DNA of 64,000 nucleotides, taken from the IMG/VR virus record IMGVR_UViG_3300017605_001304, positions 1-64,000 of that record; one strand, written 5' to 3'. Position 1 is the stretch's first letter. Every line of letters begins with the position of its first letter. This stretch comes from a virus. Under the pieces are notes generated by a model. That model did not search any database. It was not told where the DNA came from and was given only the letters and a program-made list of their open reading frames with translations. Positions 12,935 through 22,117 of this stretch are shown here, one piece after another. The translations under genes and the position numbers were made by a program.

Positions 12935-15625
12935 TCACGAGACGATGATCGTACCGAGCTCCGCGGGCGGGTTGATCGACCGCGCCTCCGAGGCCGCGAA
13001 CGGATACAGGTAGCTCCAACAGAGCGTCCCTGCAGCCGCCCCGACGGCGTCCCCACGGAGCTGGTGGAACGTCGCCATACACGGCACCGGGAAGTGGAAG
13101 TTGTACGAGCCGGCGCTCTGCTCGCCCTGCTTGTTGCGGTCGTGGAAGTTCGCGCCTAGGCCGTCCCCGCCGTCATACGACCATCCGCAGACTCGCCATG
13201 CTTCCGGCGGCCAGGGCGGCGTCTTGCCGTTGTTGTTCCAGTCGACCTGCGGCAACGCGCAGAAGTGCGAGCTGATCGGGCAGGTCCCGTTGATCGGCGG
13301 GCCGCTGTTGAACTTCATGTCGACGTTCACCGCGAGGTACCACGCGAGCTCGCCCAGGTTCGTCACCGTGCGGAAGTTCGAGCTGCGCTTGCCGCAGCCG
13401 CCGTGGTAGCCAGCGTTCGGTGTCGTGTCGAAGACGGCGATCGGCAAGCTGTACGTCGAGAGCCAGAGCAGGCGGCGATCGAAGTTCGGCGAGAAGCCGA
13501 CGGTCTGGCTCGCCCAGTCGATCGTGTTCACGCGATCCGGGGCGTTGAAGCTCCAATCGATGAGGCGGTACGTCATCGAGTAGTCGACGAGCTGCGTGCC
13601 GTCCCAGAAGCACGCGTAGCCCGAGCGCTGGTGGTACTGCGGGTAGACGCGCGGGTCGAGATAGGCGTAGGCGTACTGCTGGCTATACCAGTCGAAGTTC
13701 CGCTCCGCGTTCAGCGCGACCGAGTCACCCTTCGAGCGGAAGTACCCCCAGATCTGGAACATGCTCCAGACGAAGTAGGCGTTCGCCCAGCCCGAGCTCT
13801 GCGTGCCGCACTGGAAGTCGTCGCGCGCGGCCGCGGTCTGATCGCCGTAGTACACGATCGCGCTGCCGGTGACGGTCGCCGTCAAGTGCAGCGGCTCGAC
13901 GCCCTCATCGCGAAACTGCCGGATGAGGTCCATCGTGTTCTTGACGGACTGGTAGGCGTAGTCACGGATCGTGTCGCCCGGCGTCGCGTTGCAGTAGGCG
14001 CCGGCCGAGTAGAAGTAGTTGTCCGGCAAGAGGAACGCCGCGTTCGAGGCGTCGCGCATCGGCCAGCCGCCGTAGCGGTCGCCGAAGAGGACGCACGGCG
14101 CGACGACGTTATGCAGGCCGTTGATCAGTCCGTGGCTGAACTGCCCGTCGTTGTACGCACCGGACAAGCTGCGGTAGGACGCGCGGATGCCCCAGAAGCA
14201 GAGCTCCTCCGCGAACCAGGACTCCGCCGTCAGCAGCCACATCACGTAACCGACCTGCGGCGAGTGCCCGAAGTCGATCCCCGTCGTCGTGTAGTTGTCG
14301 ACCTGCGCGTTGCTGTTCGTCCAGCCGTTGTTCGCCCAGACCTGATCGCGACAGCCGCCCGGGCCCACGATGGCGCCCGGAACGCCGGGAGCTCCAGTCA
14401 CAGGATCGCGAGCGTGGATCGTGAACTGGTTCTTGCCGCCGTAGGTGCCGGCTCCGTTGCACGAGGCGGCATACGAGATCTTCCAAGCATTGGCACGGTT
14501 CGCCGAGCCGGCCGAGTTGAGCGTGTAGATGTCCCAGGTCGTGAGCGGGCCGCGGTCGTCGGAGCCGCCAGAATGGGCCATGTCCGCGCGGAACGGGTCG
14601 ACGAGGTACGGCGTGCCGTTCGGGTTCGCCGTCAGGTCCTGCGGGACGCTGAAGGCTTGCTCGCCCGTCGTCGCGGTGCTGAAGCCCGCAAGGACCGACG
14701 ACGAGATCGGGTGCGTGTAGTCGTAGCGCGGCACGATCAGATTCGTCGCGAGGTACTGGTGGTCCTGAATCGTGTAGAGGAGCGGAGGCGGGCCGCCGTT
14801 GCCGTTGCCCGTGTTGTCCTTCGTCCAGCCGGTCACGCGGCAGCGCGTGTCCGTCATGATCTTGCAGTTGTTGCCCACCGTCGGGAAGCCCGTGTAGGCG
14901 TAGCGCGTGATCGTGTTCGAGAGCCCGACGAAGAGCTTGATGTGCGTGAAGGCCAGCGAGCCGTAGTGCGTCCCGAAGACCCACGCCTGACCGACCGAGC
15001 TCGGCGTCGGGCTGTTCTCGATCGACCATTCGATCGATGCGCCCGGCCAGCCGGACCAGATGCGCACGCGCAGGAGCGTCTTGATCCACGGATGCTGGAC
15101 GTTGCTCGGATCGAGCAGCGGGACGTACGCCTCGTACTCGCACATGAGCTTGCCGAAGGCATTGCGCTTGAAGCCGGGCGGCAAGCTGGCGCCGCTGTTC
15201 TGGTTCACGGCGTCCGCGAGCAGAGCGCCCGCCGTCGTCGTGTCGAGCGTCGCCTTGAAGGCGGTCCCGTCCGTGCGCAGGATCTCCAGGTAGTTCCACA
15301 GGTCCGCGGCCACCACATTGGCCGTGAAGGTCTGCGGGATCGTCGGCGAGCCCGCCGAAAGCGTCACCGGCGTCGTCGAGTTCGCGGTGATCTGCGGCGC
15401 CAGGAACGAGATGCGGGCGTGCTTCGCCGTGCCCGAAGGCCACGTCGACAGCACTTCCACCTGGGCGGGCTGCGCGACACCGCCCCAGCTTGGGACCACG
15501 CTCGGGCCGGCGATGTCGCCGTCCTTGAACACGGCGCCGAAGCTCACGGGCGTCGGCACGCTCGTGCTTCGCCCGGAATACTCGCCGACTTCCACCGCGG
15601 TCTCAGGCACGATTCCACAGGCCAC
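12935..15625 (-). CDS. PcRGLX/YetA-like glycan lyase-type protein, candidate depolymerase
   Basis: 896 residues from a GTG with AGGAG 7 bases upstream. The N-terminal part (PVSFGAVFKDGDIAG, then VEVLSTWPSGTAKHARISFL) matches the beta-domain of exo-rhamnogalacturonan-lyase-like PcRGLX/YetA proteins. The long middle and C-terminal region, rich in W, Y and G with repeated helices, fits their alpha/alpha-barrel. In a phage it would most likely be a virion-borne polysaccharide depolymerase. No signal peptide is seen. Family placement is from motif memory. Confidence 0.75.
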   Translation of the reverse strand: MACGIVPETAVEVGEYSGRSTSVPTPVSFGAVFKDGDIAGPSVVPSWGGVAQPAQVEVLSTWPSGTAKHARISFLAPQITANSTTPVTLSAGSPTIPQTFTANVVAADLWNYLEILRTDGTAFKATLDTTTAGALLADAVNQNSGASLPPGFKRNAFGKLMCEYEAYVPLLDPSNVQHPWIKTLLRVRIWSGWPGASIEWSIENSPTPSSVGQAWVFGTHYGSLAFTHIKLFVGLSNTITRYAYTGFPTVGNNCKIMTDTRCRVTGWTKDNTGNGNGGPPPLLYTIQDHQYLATNLIVPRYDYTHPISSSVLAGFSTATTGEQAFSVPQDLTANPNGTPYLVDPFRADMAHSGGSDDRGPLTTWDIYTLNSAGSANRANAWKISYAASCNGAGTYGGKNQFTIHARDPVTGAPGVPGAIVGPGGCRDQVWANNGWTNSNAQVDNYTTTGIDFGHSPQVGYVMWLLTAESWFAEELCFWGIRASYRSLSGAYNDGQFSHGLINGLHNVVAPCVLFGDRYGGWPMRDASNAAFLLPDNYFYSAGAYCNATPGDTIRDYAYQSVKNTMDLIRQFRDEGVEPLHLTATVTGSAIVYYGDQTAAARDDFQCGTQSSGWANAYFVWSMFQIWGYFRSKGDSVALNAERNFDWYSQQYAYAYLDPRVYPQYHQRSGYACFWDGTQLVDYSMTYRLIDWSFNAPDRVNTIDWASQTVGFSPNFDRRLLWLSTYSLPIAVFDTTPNAGYHGGCGKRSSNFRTVTNLGELAWYLAVNVDMKFNSGPPINGTCPISSHFCALPQVDWNNNGKTPPWPPEAWRVCGWSYDGGDGLGANFHDRNKQGEQSAGSYNFHFPVPCMATFHQLRGDAVGAAAGTLCWSYLYPFAASEARSINPPAELGTIIVS

Positions 15626-15670
15626 GGAAGACTCCTGCTTGGGCTCCGACCGGAGCGGTCAACAGACGGG

Positions 15671-15913
15671 TCAGGGTTTCGGCAAGACGCCGAGCTCTTC
15701 GAGCAGCCGCTCCTTCGTCTTCTGTCCATCGTCCAGCAGCACGTGCTGGCCGTTCATCTGCGCGACGCGCGAGACGATGCGCGTCGTCTTCACCACGAGG
15801 ATCGCTTCGCTGAACGCGGCGATCCAAGCGTGGCGTGCAACGTCATAGAGTTCGGGGCGGCCGCCGACCGCGGCCCAATATGCCTTGAAGCGCTCCTCGA
15901 CCGTGGGCGCCAT
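15671..15913 (-). CDS. hypothetical 80-residue helical protein
   Basis: MAPTVEERFKAYWAAVGGRPELYDVARHAWIAAF then a long helix. GAGG stands 8 bases before the chosen ATG; an ATG 18 codons upstream falls within a hairpin and lacks a ribosome site. It lies between a virion-type protein and the depolymerase candidate. Function unknown. Confidence 0.65.
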   Translation of the reverse strand: MAPTVEERFKAYWAAVGGRPELYDVARHAWIAAFSEAILVVKTTRIVSRVAQMNGQHVLLDDGQKTKERLLEELGVLPKP

Positions 15914-15932
15914 ATACGAGACCTCAAGAAAG

Positions 15933-16018
15933 GGCCCCGCGCCGGGCTGCAACCCACGAAGGGCCACGCGCTCGGAAGGGGATTCTTAACGCGTGCCGCC
16001 GTGACCCGGCGCGGAGCC
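15933..16018 (-). terminator. terminator-like long-loop hairpin
   Basis: On the minus strand GGCTCCGCGCCGGG pairs with CCCGGCGCGGGGCC at 13 of 14 positions, with a 58-nt loop and the tail CTTTCTT. The long loop makes termination less certain. Confidence 0.5.
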
Positions 16019-16020
16019 TC

Positions 16021-16431
16021 TTAGATCAACTCGAAGGAGATCTCGCCTGAGTTGCGGTCGGAGACTACCCGAAGTCCAGTCCCGTCCGAAAAGCGGATAT
16101 CCACGGACGTGACGGACGACACCGGCGCGGGCGACAGCTTCTGCTCGAAGTCGGCGATGTCGTCGGTGTACGCCACGCTGGTGATCGTCAGCGCCGAGCC
16201 TTCGTAGTACGCGCGCACCGGGCCGAGCTCGCCGTCGTCGAAGTCGATCTCGCTCGGGGAGACGAAGCGCGTGACGGTCGAGCCGTCGTGCAGCGTGAAC
16301 GTCACGTTGTACGTGCGCACGGCCGGCACGCCGAACGTCTGCACGATCTGTCCCGCCGTGCCTTTGGGGACGACGACCAGTCCCGTCGAGACGTCGACGA
16401 CGTCGTGCGATGCAGTAACCCGGACCGCCAT
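16021..16431 (-). CDS. hypothetical beta-rich protein
   Basis: 136 residues with repeated short strands (RTYNVTFTLHDGSTVTRFV, SVDIRFSDGTGLRVVS). No enzyme motif. GGAGAACCC precedes the ATG. Position among virion or tail-appendage genes suggests a structural role; that is inference. Confidence 0.7.
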   Translation of the reverse strand: MAVRVTASHDVVDVSTGLVVVPKGTAGQIVQTFGVPAVRTYNVTFTLHDGSTVTRFVSPSEIDFDDGELGPVRAYYEGSALTITSVAYTDDIADFEQKLSPAPVSSVTSVDIRFSDGTGLRVVSDRNSGEISFELI

Positions 16432-16440
16432 GGGTTCTCC

Positions 16441-16656
16441 TTACGCGAGAAGCGCCGCGAGCTGCAGGATCGTCACGCTGTTCCGCACGATCGCGTTCGC
16501 GAGGTCGTGGTCGTCCGCCATCTGGCGGAGCTTCGCACGCAGCGCGTCGATCTGGGCCTGCGGGAGCGTGCCGAGCTTGGCCGTGATCTGCTTCACCTGT
16601 TCCGGCGTGAGCGTCAGGTCCGGCAGGTTGCCGAGCCCGCTGACATCGATGGTCAC
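16441..16656 (-). CDS. small helical protein
   Basis: 71 residues from a GTG that overlaps the upstream stop (GTGA). TLTPEQVKQITAKLGTLPQAQ followed by a helix rich in alanine and leucine. No family recognised; coupled to the lipoprotein gene. Confidence 0.65.
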   Translation of the reverse strand: MTIDVSGLGNLPDLTLTPEQVKQITAKLGTLPQAQIDALRAKLRQMADDHDLANAIVRNSVTILQLAALLA

Positions 16657-16997
16657 GGCTTAGCTCCAGGCAGGAAGCCGGCGATCGTGGTGATCAACTG
16701 CTGCGCGAGCGCCGGGTCGAGCGACGAGGACTTGATCAAGCGGACGAGGTCCTGCTCCACGTGCTGGGCATTCGTCCGGTTCACCTCAAGCTGGACGCGG
16801 ACCTTGGTGATCTCCGCGTTGCCGGGGTTCTTGGCCTCCAGCAGGTTGAGCGTGGCGGTCATGGCCGAATAGAGCTCGGCGTGCAACTGCGCCAGCGTCG
16901 CCGAGGCTTCCACCATCGCCTGCGTCTGCTCCGACGGGTGGAACAGCGTGCAGCTCGGCAGGAGCATCAGCAGCGCGCAACTCCTGAGACTTCTCAT
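16653..16997 (-). CDS. small lipoprotein
   Basis: 114 residues. MRSLRSCALLMLLPSCTLF is a short lipoprotein signal with the lipobox L-P-S-C; the mature part is mostly helix. An outer-membrane lipoprotein of a lysis cassette (o-spanin-like) is possible but no partner is evident. GGAG lies 10 bases before the ATG. The upstream frame overlaps its first 212 bases. Confidence 0.7.
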   Translation of the reverse strand: MRSLRSCALLMLLPSCTLFHPSEQTQAMVEASATLAQLHAELYSAMTATLNLLEAKNPGNAEITKVRVQLEVNRTNAQHVEQDLVRLIKSSSLDPALAQQLITTIAGFLPGAKP

Positions 16998-17274
16998 GGA
17001 CAAGGACTCCTTGACGAGCACGAGTGAGGTGCTCCTCCACCTGTTGCCGAACCATCTCGCCGCCGAGCGCTCGCTCACTCAGAGCGGTCCAAGCTGCGAC
17101 GACCTTGAGGGCCGTCTCGATGTCGAGCACGAGATGAGAATAGATGGCGCCGTCCCCGGCGTAGCGGGTCGCCAAGAGCTGATTCCCTTGGATCCCCAAT
17201 CCAACCCAACCCGCCCTGCGGTCGAGCAGCGGGTCGACGTACGCCACCGGAATCGGGCTGTTCATTCGGGTCAC
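16786..17274 (-). CDS. hypothetical protein with run-on 3' end
   Basis: Convincing protein sequence (NSPIPVAYVDPLLDRRAGW to EEHLTRARQGVLVHEKSQE) covers about 100 residues. After that the frame continues out of register through the lipoprotein gene for some 60 low-plausibility residues. An ATGA stop/start overlap expected at the lipoprotein start lies one frame away. A single-base indel or a genuine long overlap are both possible. Function unknown. Confidence 0.55.
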   Translation of the reverse strand: MTRMNSPIPVAYVDPLLDRRAGWVGLGIQGNQLLATRYAGDGAIYSHLVLDIETALKVVAAWTALSERALGGEMVRQQVEEHLTRARQGVLVHEKSQELRAADAPAELHAVPPVGADAGDGGSLGDAGAVARRALFGHDRHAQPAGGQEPRQRGDHQGPRPA

Positions 17275-17653
17275 CCATGAACTGCTTCACGAGGCCGTCA
17301 AGGTCTCGATGCGTCAACGAGAAGAACGTCTCGACGCTGCAGCGATCCCACGACAGGATCGAGTTACGCCAGCGGCGACGCACGTCGCGGACGAACTCGA
17401 CGAAGAGATTGCGGCGCTTGTAGTCGAGGATGCTCGACTCACGCATCGCACCGTGCAAGACAAGGTAAGCCGACGCCATGCGAGAGATCTTGGGATAGAG
17501 CTCTCGCCACCAGTGTCTCTCCCAGACGGGGTCTGGACGAAGTTGACGGATCTGAGTCGCGGTCACATCCACTGCATACAAGGCATGCAGTTCTCCATAG
17601 AGCCGAAGCGCACGTGGATCCTCACGGAGGATCTCCTGCAACGCGTCGATCAT
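17075..17653 (-). CDS. hypothetical protein with run-on 3' end
   Basis: Residues 1-130 (MIDALQEILREDPRALRLYGEL to LDGLVKQFMGD) look real and helical. The rest is arginine/glycine-rich and overlaps the next gene out of frame. TGA codons just after ATGGG, one frame away, would give the usual GTGA junction. It directly follows the portal gene. Function unknown. Confidence 0.6.
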   Translation of the reverse strand: MIDALQEILREDPRALRLYGELHALYAVDVTATQIRQLRPDPVWERHWWRELYPKISRMASAYLVLHGAMRESSILDYKRRNLFVEFVRDVRRRWRNSILSWDRCSVETFFSLTHRDLDGLVKQFMGDPNEQPDSGGVRRPAARPQGGLGWIGDPRESALGDPLRRGRRHLFSSRARHRDGPQGRRSLDRSE

Positions 17654-17668
17654 GGGAGGTCTCCGGAA

Positions 17669-19666
17669 TCATGGCTCCAGTTCGGCCACGAACGGACAGG
17701 CATGACAGAGCATCGTCTTGGTTCCGCGATCCTCCCGAAGGACCACCACGACATCCTTCGACTTGCACGCGGGGCAAGTGCTCATGCGTTCCTCCAACTT
17801 CTGCTGCTGCGCGTACAACACCTTCTCGGCGTCGAGGTCGAACACCCGCTCCTGCTGAAACGTCGGCAGCTTGCCGTCCGCCTCGGTCAGGATCACGCGG
17901 TCCGACTGCGGCGGGGTAAGCCCAGTCGTGATCGTCTGCTCCGCCGCGTTGGGCTCGGCCTCCATGCCGGGCTCCATGCTGCCGCCGGCCGGCTCGCGGT
18001 CGAGGGCCACGTTGCGCGGAACGGTCGGTCCGCCGCCCAGGTCATCAGGACCCCCCAGCCCCGCTCCGGGGCCTTCTCCCGGCGGGCCTCCGACGTCCGC
18101 TGGCATACCGGGCATGCCCGGTTCACCGGGCGGCATGCCGGCACGGGACAGGTTCATGTACGGGACGTAGTCCGCGACCTGTGCGTCGCTGAGCTTCACG
18201 AAGTCACGCAGGACGAAGCGCGCCCATGCCTGCTTATCGAAGTCGTCCGTCGCGATGCTCAGCATGTTCTGCGCGAGCTGCACACGGTTGCTGTAGGTCT
18301 CGATCCGCTGCAACTCGTCGAGCTGCGAGATCGGCGCCATGTGCACCTCGAACATGTTCTTCTGGTCGAGCGGGTTCTTGCCCAGAAGCGCGAGGTGGAT
18401 GCGGCAAAGCTGCGTGAGGCCGTAGATCAGAGCGCGCTGCAGGCGCTTCACGCGCCGGGCATAGCGGACGTCGAGAGCGACGAGCGTCGCACGCGCGTTC
18501 AGGTCCGTCGTGTCGCCCGTCAGGAACGCCTTCGGCACGCCGAGATCGCCCGCGAGCATCGTGACGAAGTGCTCCAGGTCTCCGATGTCGTTCGCGTTCG
18601 GCGAGCCATCGAGCTTCGTGATGTCGGTCGCCTTGTCCTTGGCCACCGACATGAAGATGTCTTCGTCGACGCCGAGCGGGTTGTACTCCTGCCGGAAGAT
18701 GCCCGTGCTCGTGCTGAGGAAGGTTCGCTTGCGGTAATACTGCCGCCACGTGTTCAGCGTGCGGCGCTGCTCCTCGGTGTTCTGCGACCCCGTGTCGATC
18801 TTGAACACGAGCCGCGTCGGCGCACGATTGAGGCGATAGAGGACGATGGCATCCTGCAGCATCTTGACGATGCGCCACGTCCGGCGAGCGTCCAAGATGA
18901 GCGACATGCCGTGCGATCCCGTCCGACGACCGCCCATCAGGCGGAAGTGGATGAAGTCCCACGGCTCTGCGAACCGTCCCTCGAAGCGCTTGCGGAGCTC
19001 GTCCATCTTCAGGCGCCGAACCTCCTCGTCTTCGAGAAGTTCCGGCACGAAGCCGAGCAGCACGCCGCGCGGGTCCTCGATGCGGGTGACGTTGGCCGGG
19101 TGCGTGTAGCGCAGCCCCAGCACGCCCTCGTTCCGCGAGTAGATCACGTTCTCGAAGTTGTCGCCGAAGATCGCCGACGAGTACGCGAACGCGTAGATGC
19201 GGTCCTCGATCTGGCAGCGGTCGAGCATGGACGTCAGCATGCGCTTGACGTCGGCGCTCGGGGACTCGATCCAGACCGAGCGGCCGTGCTCGACGTCGTA
19301 CTGCGTCGCGTCTTCCGCGAAGAGACTCAGGGCCGTGGCGCACAGCCCGAACTGCGAGATCTCCTGCACGAGACGGTAGGAGGCAAGGCGAGAGTTCTCA
19401 AAGGAGAGCTGCTGCTCGTACCACGAGAGTGTCCGCCCATTCTTGAGCTGGTCGACCTCGAACGGACTAGGTTCCGCCGTTTCCGTTCGGTCGAGTCCGA
19501 ACAGACTGCGCAGTAGTTTCCGGTTCGCGAGGAAGTCCGATCCCTCCACGAACCGCCGCAGCAGGCCCGGAGGCGGTGCTGGTACGCCAAGCACTTCGCG
19601 CTGCTCCGGGCTCAGGCGCTTGAAGTCATCCGGAGTCAGGCTGGAGAACAGGGTCGGGTGGGCCAT
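17669..19666 (-). CDS. portal protein, T4 gp20-like, with C-terminal zinc ribbon
   Basis: 665 residues. The sequence follows the gp20-type portal plan: an N-terminal clip/wing region, an SRNEGVLGLRYTHP segment, and DLEHFVTMLAGDLGVPKAFL, the typical helix leading to L-x-VP-K. A Gly/Pro-rich linker (about 530-565) and a C-terminal C-x2-C...C-x2-C ribbon (631-657) follow; the ribbon is not part of the classic portal. It sits directly after TerL, two bases past its stop. It forms the dodecameric DNA entry channel. Confidence 0.85.
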   Translation of the reverse strand: MAHPTLFSSLTPDDFKRLSPEQREVLGVPAPPPGLLRRFVEGSDFLANRKLLRSLFGLDRTETAEPSPFEVDQLKNGRTLSWYEQQLSFENSRLASYRLVQEISQFGLCATALSLFAEDATQYDVEHGRSVWIESPSADVKRMLTSMLDRCQIEDRIYAFAYSSAIFGDNFENVIYSRNEGVLGLRYTHPANVTRIEDPRGVLLGFVPELLEDEEVRRLKMDELRKRFEGRFAEPWDFIHFRLMGGRRTGSHGMSLILDARRTWRIVKMLQDAIVLYRLNRAPTRLVFKIDTGSQNTEEQRRTLNTWRQYYRKRTFLSTSTGIFRQEYNPLGVDEDIFMSVAKDKATDITKLDGSPNANDIGDLEHFVTMLAGDLGVPKAFLTGDTTDLNARATLVALDVRYARRVKRLQRALIYGLTQLCRIHLALLGKNPLDQKNMFEVHMAPISQLDELQRIETYSNRVQLAQNMLSIATDDFDKQAWARFVLRDFVKLSDAQVADYVPYMNLSRAGMPPGEPGMPGMPADVGGPPGEGPGAGLGGPDDLGGGPTVPRNVALDREPAGGSMEPGMEAEPNAAEQTITTGLTPPQSDRVILTEADGKLPTFQQERVFDLDAEKVLYAQQQKLEERMSTCPACKSKDVVVVLREDRGTKTMLCHACPFVAELEP

Positions 19667-19668
19667 GT

Positions 19669-21600
19669 TCAGCGAATCCCCACAATGCGATGGTCGCCGC
19701 TCTTCTTGTCGATAATCCAACTGTGGTCCTGCGGATCGACCGGCCGCCAATCCGGCGCGGGCGCCTTGGGCGGCTCGCCCATCGGGGCGTGCAGCAGACC
19801 TTCATCGGACATGACGTGGTGACAACAGGCGGCCACGGCATCTGCAACGTCCTTGCTGCCGTGGACGGGATGGTCGATCTTGTGCGTCGAGGGGTCCTCT
19901 AGCAGGGCGAGGACCTCCTGGATGAAAGGCTCGTAACGGTAGAACTTGAAGCGGCTCTCCTGCAAAGCCTGCCGCAGGTTGTAGTAGGGGTTCGGCGTCT
20001 TATCGACCGATAGGAGTTCGACGTTGAAGCCCTGCTTCGTCAGGATCTGCGACGCGTCGATCGACTGCCAGCCGTCGAAGCTCACCAGCTTGATCGGGAA
20101 GCCATACTCCGAGAGCATCGAGATCAACTGCCGGACCTTCGAGAAGTCCACCTGACTTCCACGCGGCGGTTTGATGCGCAGCATCAGGTCGACGACGATG
20201 GTCGGCGCGAGCGCCTCGTAGCCGCTGCCGTCCTTGTTGAAGCGCTGGACGTTGAGCGCCGGGCCTGCGTGCACCATCGCGACGCCGGTCGCGTCGCGGA
20301 CGGCGCCAAGGTCAACGTGGAGGTACCGAGGCTCAGCCGGGTCGTAGCGCGGCGAGTACCGACCGCCCTGAATGGTGAGCAGGTCGGAGTGGACCAGGAA
20401 GTCCTCGACCGCGTCGTTCGTCTTGTAGTCGATGATGACGTGCTCACCCTCGAACGGGTGCTTGCGGGCCGGGTCCACAGCACGGCGGACCAGCTCCGAG
20501 TTCATGATGAACCGGTACGAGCGCTCCGACGAGATGCCTGCGAGGTCGCGGGCCGCGGCGATCGGGTCTTCCTCGAAGGCGCGGCGGACGTTCGGAGCGT
20601 CGGGCGCGTAGATGACCTGTCCCGTGAGCGGGATCTCCTCCTGCGGAAGGAGAATGCGCCCTTCCTGCATCTGGTCGCCGAGCCAGACCCGGAAGCGCTC
20701 CTTCGGGTACTTGTCGGGCTTGGCATCCCAGATCGCGTAGTCCGCGACGCGGACCGACTTGTCGTTGCGGTGCGACTTCACGTACCGCTCGATGTAGCTG
20801 TCCGTCGTCTTCTTCGAGCTGACCAGGATGATGATGCCCGGCGGCAGCGTGTACTTCTTCCCGAAGCGGGACTCAACGCGGCGGCGCACCGCCTGATGCA
20901 GGGCCTCGGCCTGTCCACGTTCCGTGGCCGTGCCGGCTTCCTTCATGAAGTCAGCCTCGTCGATCAGCACCGAGAAGAGGTTCTCGCCGATCGCCTGGAG
21001 CTCGTTGGCTCCCGTCGCGACGTAGACGTTGTGCGGGAAGATCAGGTCCTTCGTACGCTTCGGATCGGCGGGGAAGTTCTTCTTGAAGTACGCCGAGTCG
21101 CGCACCATCTCGTTCAGACCGTGGAACGAAGTCGTCGCGACCTTGTACTTGAAGAGTGAGAACATCCCGAAGGCGATCATCGAGCCTTCGGCGAGGTCAT
21201 AGAACTGCTGCGGGTTACGCAGACACGAGAGGCAGTAGAGCTTGTAGGCGATCGCGCAGTCCGCGGCGTAGGTCTTTCCGGAGCCGATCGAGCCGGTGAG
21301 GGCGAACTCGTAGACGCCCGGGGTGGTCAAGACGTAGCGCAGCTCGTCCCGCCAGACCTTGTAGAGGCTCTTGCCCTGCTTGCCGATGAAGTATTCGTTC
21401 GTGAAGAACTCGTCGGGGCTGACCGGAATGCGGAGGTAGTCCAGCAGGTACAGATCATTCAGCGTTTTCGACGGTCCGCCCTTCGCCATCTCGCTCAGGG
21501 AGGCCATTACGAGCGCTCGCTCGTCCGGACTCAAGTTCCCGAACGTCCGCTGGTGATGCGGACTCAGCTTCCCCAGTAGGGCTGTTACTTTGCTGTCCAT
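19669..21600 (-). CDS. terL: terminase large subunit
   Basis: 643 residues, normal for the family. ATPase: Walker A GSIGSGKT (103-110), Walker B VLIDEADF (211-218), coupling motif VSSKK (260-264). RNase H-like nuclease: HVDLG (428-432), VSFDGW near 495 and KDVADAVA near 590 supply the acidic metal ligands. It translocates and cuts concatemeric DNA into proheads with the portal encoded next. The start overlaps the upstream gene by 146 bases. Confidence 0.95.
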   Translation of the reverse strand: MDSKVTALLGKLSPHHQRTFGNLSPDERALVMASLSEMAKGGPSKTLNDLYLLDYLRIPVSPDEFFTNEYFIGKQGKSLYKVWRDELRYVLTTPGVYEFALTGSIGSGKTYAADCAIAYKLYCLSCLRNPQQFYDLAEGSMIAFGMFSLFKYKVATTSFHGLNEMVRDSAYFKKNFPADPKRTKDLIFPHNVYVATGANELQAIGENLFSVLIDEADFMKEAGTATERGQAEALHQAVRRRVESRFGKKYTLPPGIIILVSSKKTTDSYIERYVKSHRNDKSVRVADYAIWDAKPDKYPKERFRVWLGDQMQEGRILLPQEEIPLTGQVIYAPDAPNVRRAFEEDPIAAARDLAGISSERSYRFIMNSELVRRAVDPARKHPFEGEHVIIDYKTNDAVEDFLVHSDLLTIQGGRYSPRYDPAEPRYLHVDLGAVRDATGVAMVHAGPALNVQRFNKDGSGYEALAPTIVVDLMLRIKPPRGSQVDFSKVRQLISMLSEYGFPIKLVSFDGWQSIDASQILTKQGFNVELLSVDKTPNPYYNLRQALQESRFKFYRYEPFIQEVLALLEDPSTHKIDHPVHGSKDVADAVAACCHHVMSDEGLLHAPMGEPPKAPAPDWRPVDPQDHSWIIDKKSGDHRIVGIR

Positions 21601-22117
21601 TGGTCTGCCCCACGAACTGTGCGAGCTCCAGCATCATCGAGCGGAGCTCTTCTCGGCGCTCCGGCGTCTCGGACGAGATCGTCCGCATGCCGACGGTCAT
21701 GTCCCGGAGCTGGACTTCCACCTCCTGTACGAACTTGGTGGCGTCGTGCTCGACCATGCCCTTGATGAAGTTGAGGGCGGTCTCCATGTGCTTCTGCAAC
21801 GCGTCCCAGATCCGGATCAGCTCGTCGGTCGTCGCGCGCTTGATCCGGCCCGGCGAGAAGAGCTCGGCCTGGACGTTGTTCGCGTTCTGGAACATCGCCT
21901 GCACGGCGCGCGTGCGCTGGATCGCCATCACGTTGAGAAAGACGTCGAGCCGCTGGCTGCTGCCCTTCATCACGTCCTTCACCCGCTCCGCGAGCTCGGG
22001 TGGGAACTGGCTGTGCCACGCGACCCAGTGCGCGACGTCGGACAGGAGCTGGTCGGGGTCGGTCCCATCCGCAGCGGGGTGAACGAAAGCCAAACCAGAC
22101 GGGGACGGCTTCTTCAT
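21455..22117 (-). CDS. candidate terminase small subunit
   Basis: 220 residues, largely helical (LSDVAHWVAWHSQFPPELAERV; LIRIWDALQKHMETALNFIKGM). No helix-turn-helix signature is obvious. Position immediately upstream of TerL suggests TerS. The C-terminal 45 residues overlap TerL and are low-complexity, so the true stop may be nearer the TerL start. Confidence 0.6.
   Translation of the reverse strand: MKKPSPSGLAFVHPAADGTDPDQLLSDVAHWVAWHSQFPPELAERVKDVMKGSSQRLDVFLNVMAIQRTRAVQAMFQNANNVQAELFSPGRIKRATTDELIRIWDALQKHMETALNFIKGMVEHDATKFVQEVEVQLRDMTVGMRTISSETPERREELRSMMLELAQFVGQTNGQQSNSPTGEAESASPADVRELESGRASARNGLPERDGEGRTVENAE

Noticed and set aside
13265-16024. 919-codon plus-strand frame
   Set aside because: Antisense to the depolymerase candidate and two further genes; no motifs.
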